Made by a program: the position numbers and the translations under genes
Shown: positions 1 through 12,950 of the stretch, piece after piece
Numbering within the stretch: the stretch's first letter is position 1
Layout of the letters: every line of letters starts with the position of its first letter
Notes under the pieces: model-generated
Database searches by the model: none
What the model was told of the DNA's origin: nothing
The model's input: the letters and a program-made list of their open reading frames with translations, nothing else
NCBI GenBank assembly: GCA_034670405.1
Contig: JAXDDX010000051.1
Span: 2,083,501-2,147,500 of the forward strand
Length of the DNA stretch: 64,000 bases
Direction of reading: 5' to 3'
Origin: Hoplostethus atlanticus
Taxonomy: Eukaryota; Chordata; Actinopteri; Trachichthyiformes; Trachichthyidae

Positions 1-302
1 GAGATAGGGAGTAACATTACTCAAAGTTTTTCATTGCCATTTTCTTTTGTCATCTTGTCACCACTTTTCCTCCCTCTTATCAAACTTTACTATGTACATG
101 TCATAAATTGGTGACAAAAGCCTTTGGATGAGTTTCCCTCCTCTTCCTCTGTAATCATTGTCTGTAATCCAACAGTGTTGAGGCTCTTGTCATGTCTTGA
201 CGGCGTATTTCACCACACACTCACAATGCAGTTCTCTTATGCTGAATAATGCAAGAGATGATCTTGAAGAGAATAGGTCTTCCATCTGGATTTAACCAAC
301 TA

Positions 303-398
303 TTATCTATCTAGCTATCTATCTAGCTATCTATCTATCTATCTATCTAGCTATCTATCTAGCTAGCTATCTAGCTAGCTATCTAGCTATCTAGCTAT
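303..398. repeat. Tetranucleotide microsatellite (ATCT/AGCT)n
   Basis: About 24 units of CTAT/CTAG type repeat, mixing ATCT and AGCT units, followed by a short GTCT run. Confidence 0.95.
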
Positions 399-405
399 GT
401 GTCTG

Positions 406-2190
406 TCTGTGTATAACCCTTCAGTCGATCTTTGAGGTAAATGTCTGTATAGATATATATAACAACATTAGAAAATAGAAAGAAAAATGTAAAAATGTAT
501 AAATGTGTTCAATGTGTGAGGCACTTCCTGTCTCTTCATAGATCAAATTCACCTTTACTGTACTGTGTGTGTATGCTGTGTATTTACAACCACAGAGTCC
601 ATGTCTTACTCTATGTGATAGAAGCGCGATCTGTCCCGCGTCACTCCCCAGCAGCCTCTGTGTTATTCTAAAGTTTGTCATTTACGAGCTGGTGCCCTAC
701 ATTCTCCATACGGAGTACGGCTTCATGTTTACATCCCTCGAGCTGTATGCGGATGGACGTTCAACATCAGAGGGTTGCATAGGAGTTCCCTTTGGTGCTA
801 CGTTTACCATGTATAAATAGGCAGTGATGGCAATCTGTCCAGGGTTAAACTTTCACTCAGTAGATGAGGTGGTTGGATTAATTCCCCCTTTCACATGCAT
901 GTGTTTATATGACTCAAATAAGGACAGACATCAAAGAGGAGGACGGTTATCTGTGTGTTAGATTAGCAGCACAACAACTCTTTGGAGTTGTAAGTTTCAA
1001 CCTTGTGTATCACCCCAAAGTCATCTTATGACCATTATGTTGTACTATAGTACTATATTATTCTGATTGTGACACAGAGCAGACTCTTGTACAGGTAATT
1101 GTATGGTACAGATTTCCATAAAGACTCGGCCTTACAATAGAAAAACATTGTGTGTGCAAAATGATACCACGGTGTCTATGCTCTTTTTCTACTTCCCATA
1201 GATGGGACACGTGGAAAGATGGGGCTTACTGAGAGAAACACTCAAACCCAGTGGGAGATTCCAATACAAAACATTTTTAGCATCTATCACAATATTAGCC
1301 ATGTCAACTTTTACATATTGTCGGTGCTATCAACAGACTGTAAAACCATGCAAAAACAACAGACATAACAAAACTCTAGTATCATTGATGGTACCTGCAT
1401 GGCCTGTGTACCCCTACTGTACTCCCATACCCATCCCATGCTGTATACTCTACACTGATTCCAGTGGCAGGATGACAACGTGCTTCTTGCGATTTTGAAA
1501 GCCTTTCATTATCTTTGCCTTTTTGGACCATCGCTTTGGAACTCACTTTTGATCTCTCGGGGCAGAGGTAATGGGATTGCTGACCTCTCGTTGCCATCTC
1601 ATTCCTAATGATTTGAGAGGCAGATCAGCACTCCCTTGATAAACACAGACACCAGCTGAACTGGATTACTATTAGCAACGGCACCCTTTAGTTCATATGA
1701 CTCTTCCCCTCCTTCATCTGTACCTTGTAACCCTAACCCTTACAGTAGGCTATCTCTTACCTTCCATATCCAGCTCACTTGATCTAACACTCTGGTATTC
1801 TACTCCCATACGTCTCTTAACCCGCCCCCCCCCCCCCCACTCCTCCTGGTATTTAGTCTCTCTATCTTTCCCTCCACGTTCCTCTCTCCTTCCATCCCTC
1901 CCCCCACGTTAGTCTACTTCTTTATCTCTCTCTTCCTCTCCTCCCTCCCTCCATCCCTCCGTTGCCCCCATCAGGTTTAATGAAGTCTGCTCTTGTGTAA
2001 TCTCCCCGCGATCGGGCCCTCTCACCTCCCCTCTCTGACTCAGGTGTGTCCTCCAACAGAGAGCCATTGTTCTCCGGATCCTCCGCTGAAGCCTGCCTTG
2101 CACAAGCACACACCTGCAACCAACAATGATACCTTTATTCACCTTGCACACACGTACGCTCACACATATACATGAGCATGCACCGACCTG
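406..2190. other. Gene-free stretch
   Basis: Nothing recognised. Open frames of up to 103 codons are present but carry no familiar motif, and codon choice is not gene-like. A pyrimidine-rich tract with C13 lies at 1820-1960. Confidence 0.5.
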
Positions 2191-2194
2191 TTCT

Positions 2195-2700
2195 CCTATC
2201 AAGTTCGTAGTTATGGTCACGAAAAAAGTAAGGCAGAGTCATTTCGTATGATATCGTACGAATCGAGTGAAACGGGAGAGGGAGGTCGCGTGAGACCGCC
2301 GAGACCACCTCCATCGTCGTCCACAGGCGCTATCTGCATCATTTCGTGAAATCGGGACCTCAACACATCAATAGCCCAACATCAGTTCAAAATAGTTTCC
2401 AAAGCTGTTTAAACATTAATTTTTTACCGTCCCATAATATCATATTGTGAAAAGCTTCGGCTGACGTTGCATGTCGCCGTCAGAGAAATGCATGTTGGGA
2501 AAGGCAGAAATAGTGCGGTGGCATGGAGGTCGAGATGGTGGATGGGCGTATACACTTGCGTCTGTACCAACTGATACAAAGAAGTTTTCAGCATTGAAGC
2601 ATTGAAGTTTTTTTTACTTAACCGTGACTTTACCCTAACCTTAACCAAACTGTGTTACTTCCCTAACCTTAACCCAAACTTCACCTCAGTCAAAGTAGTT
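2195..2700. repeat. Dispersed repeat, copy A
   Basis: Contains a near-perfect palindrome at 2243-2262 (TTCGTATGAT/ATCGTACGAA), then a segment at 2535-2560 (GATGGTGGATGGGCGTATAC) that recurs in copy B near 5090, then GAAGTTTT and CCCTAACCTTAACC stretches that also recur in copy B. This looks like a degraded interspersed element; the family is not identified. Confidence 0.5.
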
Positions 2701-3725
2701 TGATTTGTGACAGTTTATGTGGCTGGCCATGCGCAGCTATAGTACAAATCAAGGGTGCAGAACTTATAACTTATAAGATATGTATTTTATTCTAAAAACA
2801 CATTGCACACACACACACACACATCATGCGATCTCACGCATGTGAACTCGCACACAGTGCACAAGCAACACTAACACACAGAAGAAGGGGCTCTCAAGAG
2901 TTTGAAATCACCCCTCGTCTCCGTAGACGGAATGAAAAAGGAAAAGTGTTGGAGGACGGGAGGAGGGAAGGGGAGGAAAATGGTACAGATAACATGACCA
3001 AGGCGTTGTTTGCACAAGCTGGTGTCATATTTGATTACATCAGACAGGAGATCAGGTGGGTTGGGAGGATGGCAGACGAGAACAGTGGTGCACTCTGAGT
3101 CAACATAATAGCTTAGCGACGCATGGTTAATGTTTAGCACATATCAGTGACAAAGACATAACTCCATTTTCGTTCCTTGCATCCCCTGGCTCCGAGTTAG
3201 CTTTCACGTACGACCTAGACATGCTCTCAGGCGATGTGTCTCAAAAATCAAAGGTGACCTCCACCTCCTCACAAAAGCAGGATGGGGGGGATTTCCAATA
3301 CACCTGCTGCAGTTTATGTTTAGGGAAATGGACAACTAATCCTTTTTTTCCTGTGTCTACCACTGAAACCTGTCACTGTGTACCTTTGGGCAGAAAAGGG
3401 TGTAGGGGGGCAGGGAAGGGAAGGAAAGAAAGGAAAGGGCAGAAAGAAGAACTAGGAACAGGGGGGAACGGCATAAGGGGCAGTAGAAGAATAGAAAAGG
3501 AGAAGAGAAAGGGAAGGGGTTGTGTCTTTTTTAGCTGAGATGTGACATTGGCATCACCTGGAAACGGGTGCAGGCCTGCAGGCGGGCTATTTAAGGTCTC
3601 AGATGTCAGGGAGTGTGTGTGTGTGTGTGTGTCTGTGTGTGTGACACCTAGGCAGCTCTCTCCTTGCAGTTGTGATAGGGTTTCACCTCAGAGTGTACAG
3701 TAAACACAGTGTCTTGCCGGAGGAT

Positions 3726-3770
<45 letters not shown>

Positions 3771-4900
3771 CCTGACACTAGTTAGAATCTATCCACCCAT
3801 TCCTTAGGCGAAGGCTAACTTTACAACCTGCACTGATCCTTACATTTACCTTTGCTGCTGGATATGAAGCTAAACAGGTATGTCCACTAAGAATCCATTC
3901 TTCAAGGAGACGGAGGGTGACAAACACACACAAACAAACACTGTACAACCTTGTTGGGGATCAGTGAAGTAGAACAAGTTAACAAAAGGCACACTTGAAG
4001 AGTTTAAGCATACAAAGGATTTTAATCAAAGATTTGCGCAGGGAGAGTGGCGGTCTGCAACAGACGAAGGCATCTGAGTGAGCCGGTCTCAACAAGGTGA
4101 AGCATGAACATGCAATTTATAGTAGCGCTTCTAGCCAAAGTTCACAACCTCAAGCTTTCCAGTTCCAGTTCGTTCCCTGAACTCCAATCTGCAGCGGGAA
4201 CACTGTAAAGTTGTGAAGTATTTTGAGAATAATCTAAGTGGGTTATATGCCTCACTGACGTTGGAACATGGGGAAAAGGGGTGGGATATGAGGGAAGAGG
4301 AGGGGTATAGGGGGAGATAGGAGGCCTTTTGTAATTTTACATGTGACAGGAGCGAAGCGAGGGATGGAAATAGAACAATGGAAGAAATGCTGAGCTTCTG
4401 AGGAGGCCCTCAAAGACTTCCAACTCAGAGACTGATAAAAGCCCTCCTACTTCATATCCCAGCACCCCCACTTCTCTCTCAGACACACACACACATACAC
4501 ACACACACACACTCAGTTCTCTGAAGAGAATATCTTCAAGCTTTGTGCGCGTGCAGCGGAGCGACAGATCGCCAGGGTGTGACAACGATGATGGTTTCAA
4601 GCTGAGGAGACGTCTTGAAACAGATCGTCAGAACATCCTGATCGTGGCGTGATGAAAGTAAAGTAAACATGGTAAACATGCCAGGAAATTTTGGTCAAAA
4701 CTCTAAAAGTCAGCATACAATAGGAAGATATGGATGTCGGAAAAGTGAAACAGTGGTATGCTGACTTAAAATGCACATTTTATGAGAGAATTCCTTGAAA
4801 GGGAGTTTGATTCCAGTGGAATATTGAGAGCTGATTTAGTCCTAGGTTCCACAAGCAGAAACTGGTAACCTAGGAAAAGTGTTTCTATTCTCCACATAAA
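2701..4900. other. Gene-free stretch with CA/GT repeats
   Basis: Holds GT/CA microsatellites (3612-3643, 3727-3769, 4485-4512), a GA-rich run near 3400-3525 and a 12-bp inverted repeat at 4707-4767. No gene seen. Confidence 0.6.
4707..4767. repeat. Short perfect inverted repeat (12-bp arms)
   Basis: AAGTCAGCATAC (4707-4718) and its exact reverse complement GTATGCTGACTT (4756-4767) flank a 37-nt loop. It could be a tiny MITE relic or a chance hairpin. Confidence 0.6.
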
Positions 4901-4924
4901 TACACTAAGAATTCAAAAAGGTGA

Positions 4925-5260
4925 AGAAAAAAACAGCCTGGTCTCCCAAAATGTACGGGCTCTGTGCATGAAAAATGAGTGAAATACATTTTCCCACCAT
5001 GGAAGGATTACATGGAGGAGACACGGCTAGAAACGGGCAGTAGTTTGACATTAAAATAGTGCAGTGGAATGTAAGGCTGTGCAGGTTGGTGGTGGATGGG
5101 CGTATATATACCTGCCTGCAACTCTGACAAGCCGGCTTCAATTCCCAACTTGTGAAGAAGTTTTCTACTGTGAGTGACGTTTTATCACACGTTTTTCTTA
5201 TTTAACTGAAACCAAACCAAAGTTTTAGCTGCCTTAACCTAACCCTAACCGTAACTTACC
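4925..5260. repeat. Dispersed repeat, copy B
   Basis: Shares GGTGGATGGGCGTATA, the following pyrimidine-rich words, GAAGTTTT and the terminal CCTTAACCTAACCCTAACC with copy A at 2195-2700, in the same orientation. It abuts the A-rich tail of the L1 remnant. Confidence 0.45.
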
Positions 5261-5261
5261 T

Positions 5262-5640
5262 TTTCTTTTTTTTCTTTACACTTCGTTTTTATTGCATTTT
5301 TTAGTGATATAACAAGACATTTCAAAATAACATCACTGTTGGGGGTTACACATCTTATTCTAACAGTCACAATCATATCTTTATGTCAGTCCATTTCTAT
5401 TTTCACCATTGGTGTCGTTTCTTTGGGATCTGTACATTGTCCATTTTCCCCATTTTTGTTCGAATTGGGCTTCTTGTATTCTTAAAATATGTGTGAGTTT
5501 CTCCATTACAAACATCTCTTCTACTATATCCAGCCACTGTCTTTGTGTAGGGGAGTCTTTTCCATACCAATTTCTTGTAATTGCTTGCTTGCTAGCAGCC
5601 AATAGAACCATAACCAAATACTTATCCTCTTTTAGTACAG
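5262..5640 (-). mobile_element. L1-clade LINE, 3' fragment with C-terminus of ORF2
   Basis: The minus strand encodes LAASKQAITRNWYGKDSPTQ and then QRQWLDIVEEMFVMEKLTHI followed by EKWGKW-type residues (5617-5381). This matches the conserved C-terminus of fish L1-type ORF2 (AITR.W....PT...W.DIV.E...MEKLT..LR). An A-rich tail on the gene strand (5281-5262) ends it. The copy is 5'-truncated at about 5640 and lacks the endonuclease and reverse transcriptase, so it is dead. Confidence 0.7.
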
Positions 5641-6540
5641 TTTACTCTGTCAGATTCCCAAGGTAGCGAAACTGTACAACTCTTGATAGTTAGCTAACCT
5701 TTTCGCGTGACGGACAGGTGAAAATGGCGTATCCAATTCATGCTATTGTCACATAATCCTTTCGTGGTGGAGGAGCGTGATCTTTTCATTATTGGTGTCA
5801 ACAACACTTAATCTGTGTTTCAGAGTTTTTATGAGTTGTATGAGTTTTTAAGATTTTACTAGACTGCTGCAAAAAAAAAAACGCTTTTACAGTATTTACT
5901 TTGCCACGCTTGACCAAAAGTGCAGCAGTACAGAAGGTTCTCTATGAAGTTCAACAAACATTCAACATTGCATCAGTATTGCCCTGCGCTAATGCATGTA
6001 AGATACTGAGCGTGATGTAATATTAAAATGTTGAATTCCTCATGGTCATTATGGTCAAACCATTATTAATGCAATGAAAATGTTTTTCTGCTTCTTCCTT
6101 TAGGTCTAACTAGTTTGATGGGGTTTGTTTTTTGTGCGCACGGGTGTCAGCGTGACGCCTAGCGAGCATGTATTCGGTGTCTATACTTCATACTTCTTGC
6201 TGGAGAACTTTCTCTCTTCATCTCTTCCTTGGGTCCTCTGTCTGCTGAACCATGTTGAGCGAGAGAAGCTAATTAGGCTTGGAAGTTGAGGAGTAGGAGG
6301 GATAGCTAGCTGGCGGACTCATGGCGGCTTACTGTGACATGATTGATTTGGACTGTCACAGTGCTCAGCTGGGTGTCACTGCACGGCGACAAATAAAGGA
6401 TTACATCGTCTCACGGTAACAGCCCCCCCCCCCCCTTCCCTTCCACCACCACCACCACCACCACCCCCGCGCACCATCGCCGCCACCATTGTTAGTTCCA
6501 CATCAAAGCACAAAGGAGGCACATTAGCATTTTTAATCAG
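5641..6540. other. Gene-free stretch
   Basis: No gene recognised. A C12 run and a CAC triplet repeat lie at 6422-6465. Confidence 0.5.
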
Positions 6541-6640
6541 AGGCTAGGCCGGGCGCTGTGCAGACACCCGGTGTGGGATTGTTACTTTCATCTCAGGGCG
6601 CCACCACTTCCCCCCCCTTACCCCGATGCAGCCCAAATGG

Positions 6641-6641
6641 G

Positions 6642-6677
<36 letters not shown>
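6641..6677. repeat. (CA)n microsatellite
   Basis: GCGC followed by about 16 CA units. Confidence 0.95.
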
Positions 6678-6680
<3 letters not shown>

Positions 6681-7613
6681 CATCACTACATACACACATT
6701 TAGACAAACACACATTCATACAAAGGGCCATGCCGGGGGTTACAGTGTGACCCGATGGTGGAAAATTAACGAGACCCATGTGCAGTCAGACTTCAATTAG
6801 CACTTGAGAGTTTGCCCTCATTTCGCCCGACAAAAAGTCCATGCTTTTCTCTCTTTGTTTCGGCTCGGCAAACAAGGGCCAGCAGAAGGGCCAGAATACG
6901 ATTGTCCTCCTCTGCCTTGTGTATGGCCTCCCTTGGAACACGCAGATGGATAATTAGGGGTATATTCCTGGTGAGGGGACAAAGATGATGCTAATTCTAT
7001 TCATAAAGGGGTCTTCCGCTAATTACACACAGAGTTGCTCTCTCTACCGAGTGAACAATTGCACGGCCGAGTGGTTAAGGTTAAAGGGAGCAGCGTTCGA
7101 GTTTGGAATCAAACGAGATTAGCCCTGATTGGTGTGTCCCCTCAGCCCTCTCAGGAATAATTTGTCTAATAAAGTACCTGAACGAGCTCATATTTTGTCT
7201 AATTGTGGAGTTAGCATGAAAAAATAAAATGAAATTAAATTTTAACAGTTATTGCAAAATGAAGTTGACAATATAAATGTAAAGTATTTCATCCCAACCT
7301 AAATTTAGGCAGCACACCATTTTTTTTGTTGTTGCTGTGCACAAAGTGGGTGGCTTACAGCTTCTCTTTCCTCAGTGCGCAGGCCTAGTAAATAATGGCT
7401 GCTGTTGTTAGTGGCCCTCTTTAATCACAATTTGAGAGAGAATGAAAGGGAGAGCGAGAGAGACAGAGGAGGAAGTGAGGGGGCCAGAGGGAGGGAAACG
7501 AACTGAGGCCGTTTGAGCGATCTCTCTCTCTCCCTTACTATCACACATAAACCAGAAAGCTAATAATTATATCAGAATGTACTTTCTCACATAGCACATG
7601 AAAACATGAATGG

Positions 7614-7615
<2 letters not shown>

Positions 7616-7673
<58 letters not shown>

Positions 7674-7684
7674 ACACACACACA
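7616..7684. repeat. (CA)n microsatellite, long
   Basis: About 34 CA units, interrupted once by TA. Confidence 0.97.
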
Positions 7685-8480
7685 GGAGGTGGGCCAATCA
7701 CATTCACAGGATGCCTGAAAGGACAAAGGTATCTTGCGTATACATAGTTTTAACATCTATTGATTGTAATGACCTGCGATGTCAACTTCCCCTATGGAAA
7801 TACATCAGTTTTGAAAATCACCAGCTTGGCTCTTAACAAGACTTTGCAAGAGAGGCAAAAACAACGAGCCCAAAACAATAAAGGGAAAGGAGTTTAGCAG
7901 GGCGGCTGGAAGAAACAGGCCTAATCTGCATGATCATCAGTATGGCACGCGCTAGTGATCACATACAGAGGGGGCTAAATAATAGATCACAATGGGGCTG
8001 TCACCGCCTTTTGTTTTGATGTGTGCACTGTGATGAGGCAGAGAATGTGCCTTGCAGTTTAACTTGCAGCCTACTGCTCATCTACAGTAGTGCGGCACGT
8101 TTGCCCTGTCACCCACGGCACATGACTTGATTTGGAAAAGGGAGGAAGGGAGGGATAAGAGAGAGCTGCCACACTGAGCGATGATATGATCGCGACTAAA
8201 ATTAGACAGTGATAACATTTTCTAGAGAGAGAGAGAGCTGAATGAAAGTGTAAAAAAAACAAACTGTGGCAAAGGTTGTCTCACCCCGCCGCGACTGGAA
8301 TGAGACTTTGAAAGAGTGACTGTGATGTGTGCGTGCGCTCAAATGAAAGAGACAAAAATACAGGAGGGAGCAAACGGGTTCTGATTATGGTGACGAGGAA
8401 GAAAGCGAACGGGAGGGGAGGGGGAGAAAACACAAACTGGAGTCATCATCACTAATCGGGTTATCACACTTTCATGTGTC

Positions 8481-10480
8481 GGCCGGTGTACACAATGCAC
8501 TTCGATCATTTATGACTTTTAGTGAACACATGATGGCAGAGGATTGCATTCAGCAGTGGGGGGGGGGGGCGGGGGGCTTTGAAAGAGATATGCTAATTTG
8601 GCCAAGGAGCAAAAGAACAACATCAAATATGTGCCAGTGAATAGCCAAGGGGACTTTCAAGTCTTAATATCCCTCAGAAGTGCTTTATCTTTCGCACCAC
8701 AACCTGCATTTACAGCACAAACAGAAAGAGAGCCGGTCGCAGCTTCAAAGCGCCGGCGGTCCGCGGGTTTAATTTCAGATCAGGCTTAATAAAGGTTATC
8801 AGCCAGACCACTAATGAAACAAAGGCAAGTGCACATACACAAAGGGTGTTAGCATGTTTTGCATTGCTCCCTCTTTCTCCTCTCTTCTCCTTTACCTCCC
8901 TCATTCTTTCATGGGTAGATGTTTGATTTTTTTTGCCAGCGTTTTAAGTTCTGCATCAAAGTGACTGGAAACAATATGCGACCCGCCTGACTCTGACTCT
9001 CTTCTCGCTCTCCCGCTGTCAGTGTTCGGAATCATAGCAGGGTGGTGCTCGTTTGATAGCTTGATAGTCATTTGTTTTGATCTGCGACTCCTTTGTGTCT
9101 CTGTTTGGGTCTGAAACAATAAGAGATTAGAACCCTAGACTGAGGGTGCAGAGAAAGAACAAATGCTTTCTCTTTTTTCCTTTCAAGTTTGCTTCTTTTT
9201 CGCCACAAATCTTGCAATCTTTTTTTTTTTGCCTCAAAGTGACTTGCTGTGCTCTTAAAGCCCCCCAAAAGACTCTCAGAGCGTTGTTATGAAACCAAGT
9301 CATAATGATTTTGAGCTTTTGCATAGGCAAAAGGTTTCCTCGCTAACTTTCTAGCACACATTAAAAACAGGCAAAATTGGTTCCTGTGGTTCAGTGATGG
9401 TATCCCAATTATCACACCATGAACAGAGGGAGAAGGGATGGATGAGATGTGAAAATCACAGTGAGAAGAGTGGTAACAACTATTGAATGAGGGCCATAAA
9501 GATTTTTTTCTCTCTCTTCACCATCTCACATCAAGGCAAGAGACAAAGGAGAAGGGGGAGAGAGAAAGTGCAGTCTACCAGCGGAGGCCTTGACTGAAGA
9601 TGAAAGCTTTCTAGGAATCAAAGAAGCCCCACTACTCATTATACCTTGGTGGGATGCCTCCATCCCCATACCACACAGTCACAGCACAGGGTGCCACAGT
9701 AGGGGTGGACAGGGGTGTGCAGGGGTGAAGGTGAAAACTTATCACCATCCTTTCTTCGAATCAGACTGCAATAGGTAAACATCGGGCTTGCACATGGAAA
9801 TCAAACATGTTAATACTATGTCAGATAGTTGGTTATACCAATTAGTGTGTCAACGTGCATAGGCATACACATCTGTGACTCATGTACGTTTTTCCAAGTA
9901 AAAAAAAATAGCATGTCTCACTGTTGCAGATTTCCAAAGTGTGAATTTTGAGCTCGGAAAAGACTTGATGCACATATCAATGGACAGAAATGCTGAGAGT
10001 GCTCGCTGCACGGAGGCTGAAGCAGCACCTTGCCCTTCTATGAAAGAATTCAGACACAGACATCTCTGTGTCTTTACCCAGAAAAGCTAGATAAGATATC
10101 CGTGGAAAAGAAAGAGGGCTCCAGAGAGGAGAGGAGGAGTTAGGGGAGGGGTTGTGGCGAGGTCAGCAATTTTAATAAGCAGGACACACAATCTGATAAA
10201 GACATGCCCACGACACACATTACCTCATTGGCAATGTGAGGCTTGTCCAGGACACCACCCTCCCTCATTTCCTCCCATCATCTCCCCCCCCCACCCCCCC
10301 ACCTCCCCCTGTCCCCTCCCCTCCCTCTGTTGTTTCGTTTTATCTCTGTGAAAAATAATGAAAGCAAGCACTTGCGACCGCGTCTCCATTGATGTTCGAA
10401 TACACAACCAGCAGATTCAAAAACACATTCTGGGATCAAAGTACAAAGGGGGGGGCTTCTTCGTTCCAATGAAATTATGA
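8481..10480. other. Gene-free stretch
   Basis: Unique sequence with G10 and C-rich runs (8561-8576, 10287-10322). No gene or transposon recognised. Confidence 0.5.
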
Positions 10481-10870
10481 GCGCAGAGGAGTCTGGGGTG
10501 CAGAGCTCATTTGCTAAGACTGTGAGGCAAATAGTCGTTAAAGAATGGCCTGTAAGTAGGCATTAAATGGAAATGCCTGCGATTCCTCTGGATTAGCATA
10601 AGAACCTTTTCTTGCCAGGCCAGCTAATAATATTCATTTAAAATAAATACATGGGAAACGAATCTGTTTGAAAAGCGGGGCGATTGCACATATTTACTGA
10701 AGGGGCCGTCGGAATGAAAGAACGGGGAATCGTGGAAGCGCTTGGAGGGATGTGGACTTGCGATTCGTCAGTTCTTTGAAGTTCCAGAAACTAGAAAATT
10801 AAAGTCTTTACAAAAAATTAGAGGACGAGAAAGGTTTTCTGATTCAATAGGCTTGTGAGGGAGCACAAGG
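10481..10870. promoter_or_regulatory. Possible conserved noncoding block
   Basis: Unique sequence with TTAGCATAAG, AGCTAATAATATTCATTTAA and GCGATTGCACATATTTACTG type words and no coding frame. Enhancer-like by composition only. Confidence 0.3.
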
Positions 10871-12950
10871 CTGAAGATGTCAAGTACTCAGTGATAAATG
10901 ACTTGCTGTTCATAATTGTGCCACACAGCAGATAGTAACCTTTGATCTTTTACCTTAGGCAGCAATGACAACCATGATGGAAGAATTAAACCATATTGTC
11001 ATAAGTTTGTGTCCCTGTTTCAGCGTGTAACGTTCACAAGAGATGTGGAAGTTTTATTTTGTTACCAAAGTAAAATCTTACATCGGCAATATGAAAAAGT
11101 GACTTCTCAGTAGTCCAAACACATCAGGAATCTGTTTCTAAGTTCGTAGGTCAAGCCAATTAAAATGACCCCCCTACACCCCTAAAACACACACACACAC
11201 ACATATGCACATACACACTTCTCCAGGGCCTTGTTTATATACCCTGTGTCAGCAAATGTGTCAATGTGTGTCCTGTGTGCGTTGGCTTCTAATGACTCCA
11301 ACCCATCACGATGGCCCAGTCAGACACTGACAGCCAAGCGCTAAAGTGAAGGAACTCCAGCCGTTTCTGGAGCTACTGTAGAGTTCAAAGGCGGCCATCT
11401 TTTTCTGGGCATAACAAGAGAAGAAAGAGGCCATCACAGAGGGAGAGACCAAAGACGACCTCCGGGGTTGCACGTCAAACCTATTCCCCTCGACCCATAG
11501 ACCCTCCCATGGTGTGAAAGCATGGTCCCAGGATCTGTAGCTGGACTGTCTTCAGAAGCCTCAGACGGGGTCAACGGAGCCAGGTAAAGATCCTCCTATC
11601 AGTATTATATTATCACACTTTCTTAAAGTCAAGGCTTTGAAGTGACTCCAAAGTCAGTCGCAAGTATCTCTCATCTTGTGTCTTTTTTTTTCTAAAACAC
11701 CGGAGTGTCGACATTTCAAGCATCTTTCACCGTTTAATGTTGGGACTTTGATTTTTTTAAGACACTAATTTTAACATCTTCAAGGGGAAAGTGAAGCCTC
11801 TGCATTTGGGTTATTTTGTCTGCTGTCTTCTGCCCTTTCTGTCCCTTTATGATATGAAAAGATCTTAAAAGGGAAGTTGTTAAAAGGCGGATCTCCATCA
11901 ATAGTAATGCAGTAATGCTTTTTGGTGACATTTTTGCTACTTTGCCATTTTAATGTGATGCCTGTCATCATGGGGGCTACTTCTTTGCTCTCAAAAAGAA
12001 TTTGTACAAAGCACTGAAGAATGCATTTCAAGAGGCATCAGTTCAAACAAACATAGATTGTGAAACCTTTGATATATTATTACACAAAGTTGAATAGAAA
12101 CCAAGGCAGACAAAGCCCAAAAAAGTTTGAAACTCAGATGTCTTGTGAAATTGAGGTTTTTGAGCGTTAAGGTATCCACTACACAGCTGGTATAGAAATC
12201 AGCTCAGTATCTGCTGTTTGAAATTGAAGACATATGGAATTACAAATGGTTATTGAAGACCAAGAGGGATAGAGCAGTGGATGTTGAAAGATGGAAATGA
12301 TTTCTCATACAGACGTTTCCATCACACTGGCCAATCACAGTGTGAAGGCTCTGTGCGTGAACCTTGTTTGCGTTCTTTTCCTGGCTCAACCTCTCCGCCA
12401 AATCTGAAAAACGAGCGGCATTTCTCCAACAATTCAGTAGCAGGTGTGGCGGAGCTAATGTCAATCTTCGTGTCCCTTTTCCATCTTCCTGTCTCGTTCC
12501 CCTTCTCTCTCTCCTCTCCTTTCTCTAGATCCTTTCCAGCCAGGGCTACCAGTTTGTATCTATGTTTGGAATCATCAAACAAAAGTAAGCTTCACATCAC
12601 ATCAGGTAAAGAAGGCATGCCCGGGCACTTCTAACAGCTTCCCAAAGACGCCTGTTTCAAGTCCTCACAAGAAAGGCTGCCTCTTATTGAAGTTCAAATG
12701 GATAGCTCTTGGCACAAGCTTTCCAGGGGGGGAGGGAGGGAAGCTGCTCACCTCTGTACCAAACTCACACATCCTACCAGGGAGCTACGTGAGGGGGGGG
12801 GGGGAATTAAAAGTGCAGCTCATGGGCAAAGCATCTGATTTTTTTCCCTTCTTTCTCTCAAGTACCCCCCACCCCTGCCTTTTATCACCCCCTATCCCCT
12901 CAAGCCCCTATTGGAATGTCAACAAAATTGGGGATGGGAATGTGGCCCTC
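10871..12950. other. Gene-free stretch
   Basis: Short CA repeat at 11187-11203; otherwise unique sequence without recognisable genes. The 117-codon frame at 12281-12634 has no familiar motif. Confidence 0.5.

Larger units (their letters stand above)
6541..8480. promoter_or_regulatory. Possible conserved noncoding (enhancer-like) block
   Basis: Apart from two CA repeats, this is unique sequence dense in homeodomain-type cores (TAATTA, CTAATT, GATTAG) and words such as GGATAATTAGGGGTATATTC and TGTCTAATTGTGGAGTTAGC. Sequence of this type downstream of a developmental gene often turns out to be conserved. This is inference from composition; no alignment was possible. Confidence 0.3.

Noticed and set aside
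569-820. An 83-codon plus-strand frame ending in FGATFTMYK
   Set aside because: No recognised domain, no splice signals that make sense, and an overlapping minus-strand frame of the same length.
3727-3769. CRISPR-like regular repetition in several places
   Set aside because: All regular repeats are simple microsatellites without unique spacers, and this is a vertebrate genome.
7070-7115. Possible tRNA-Ser gene
   Set aside because: Only the A-box part and a weak B box match; acceptor stem and anticodon arm cannot be formed.
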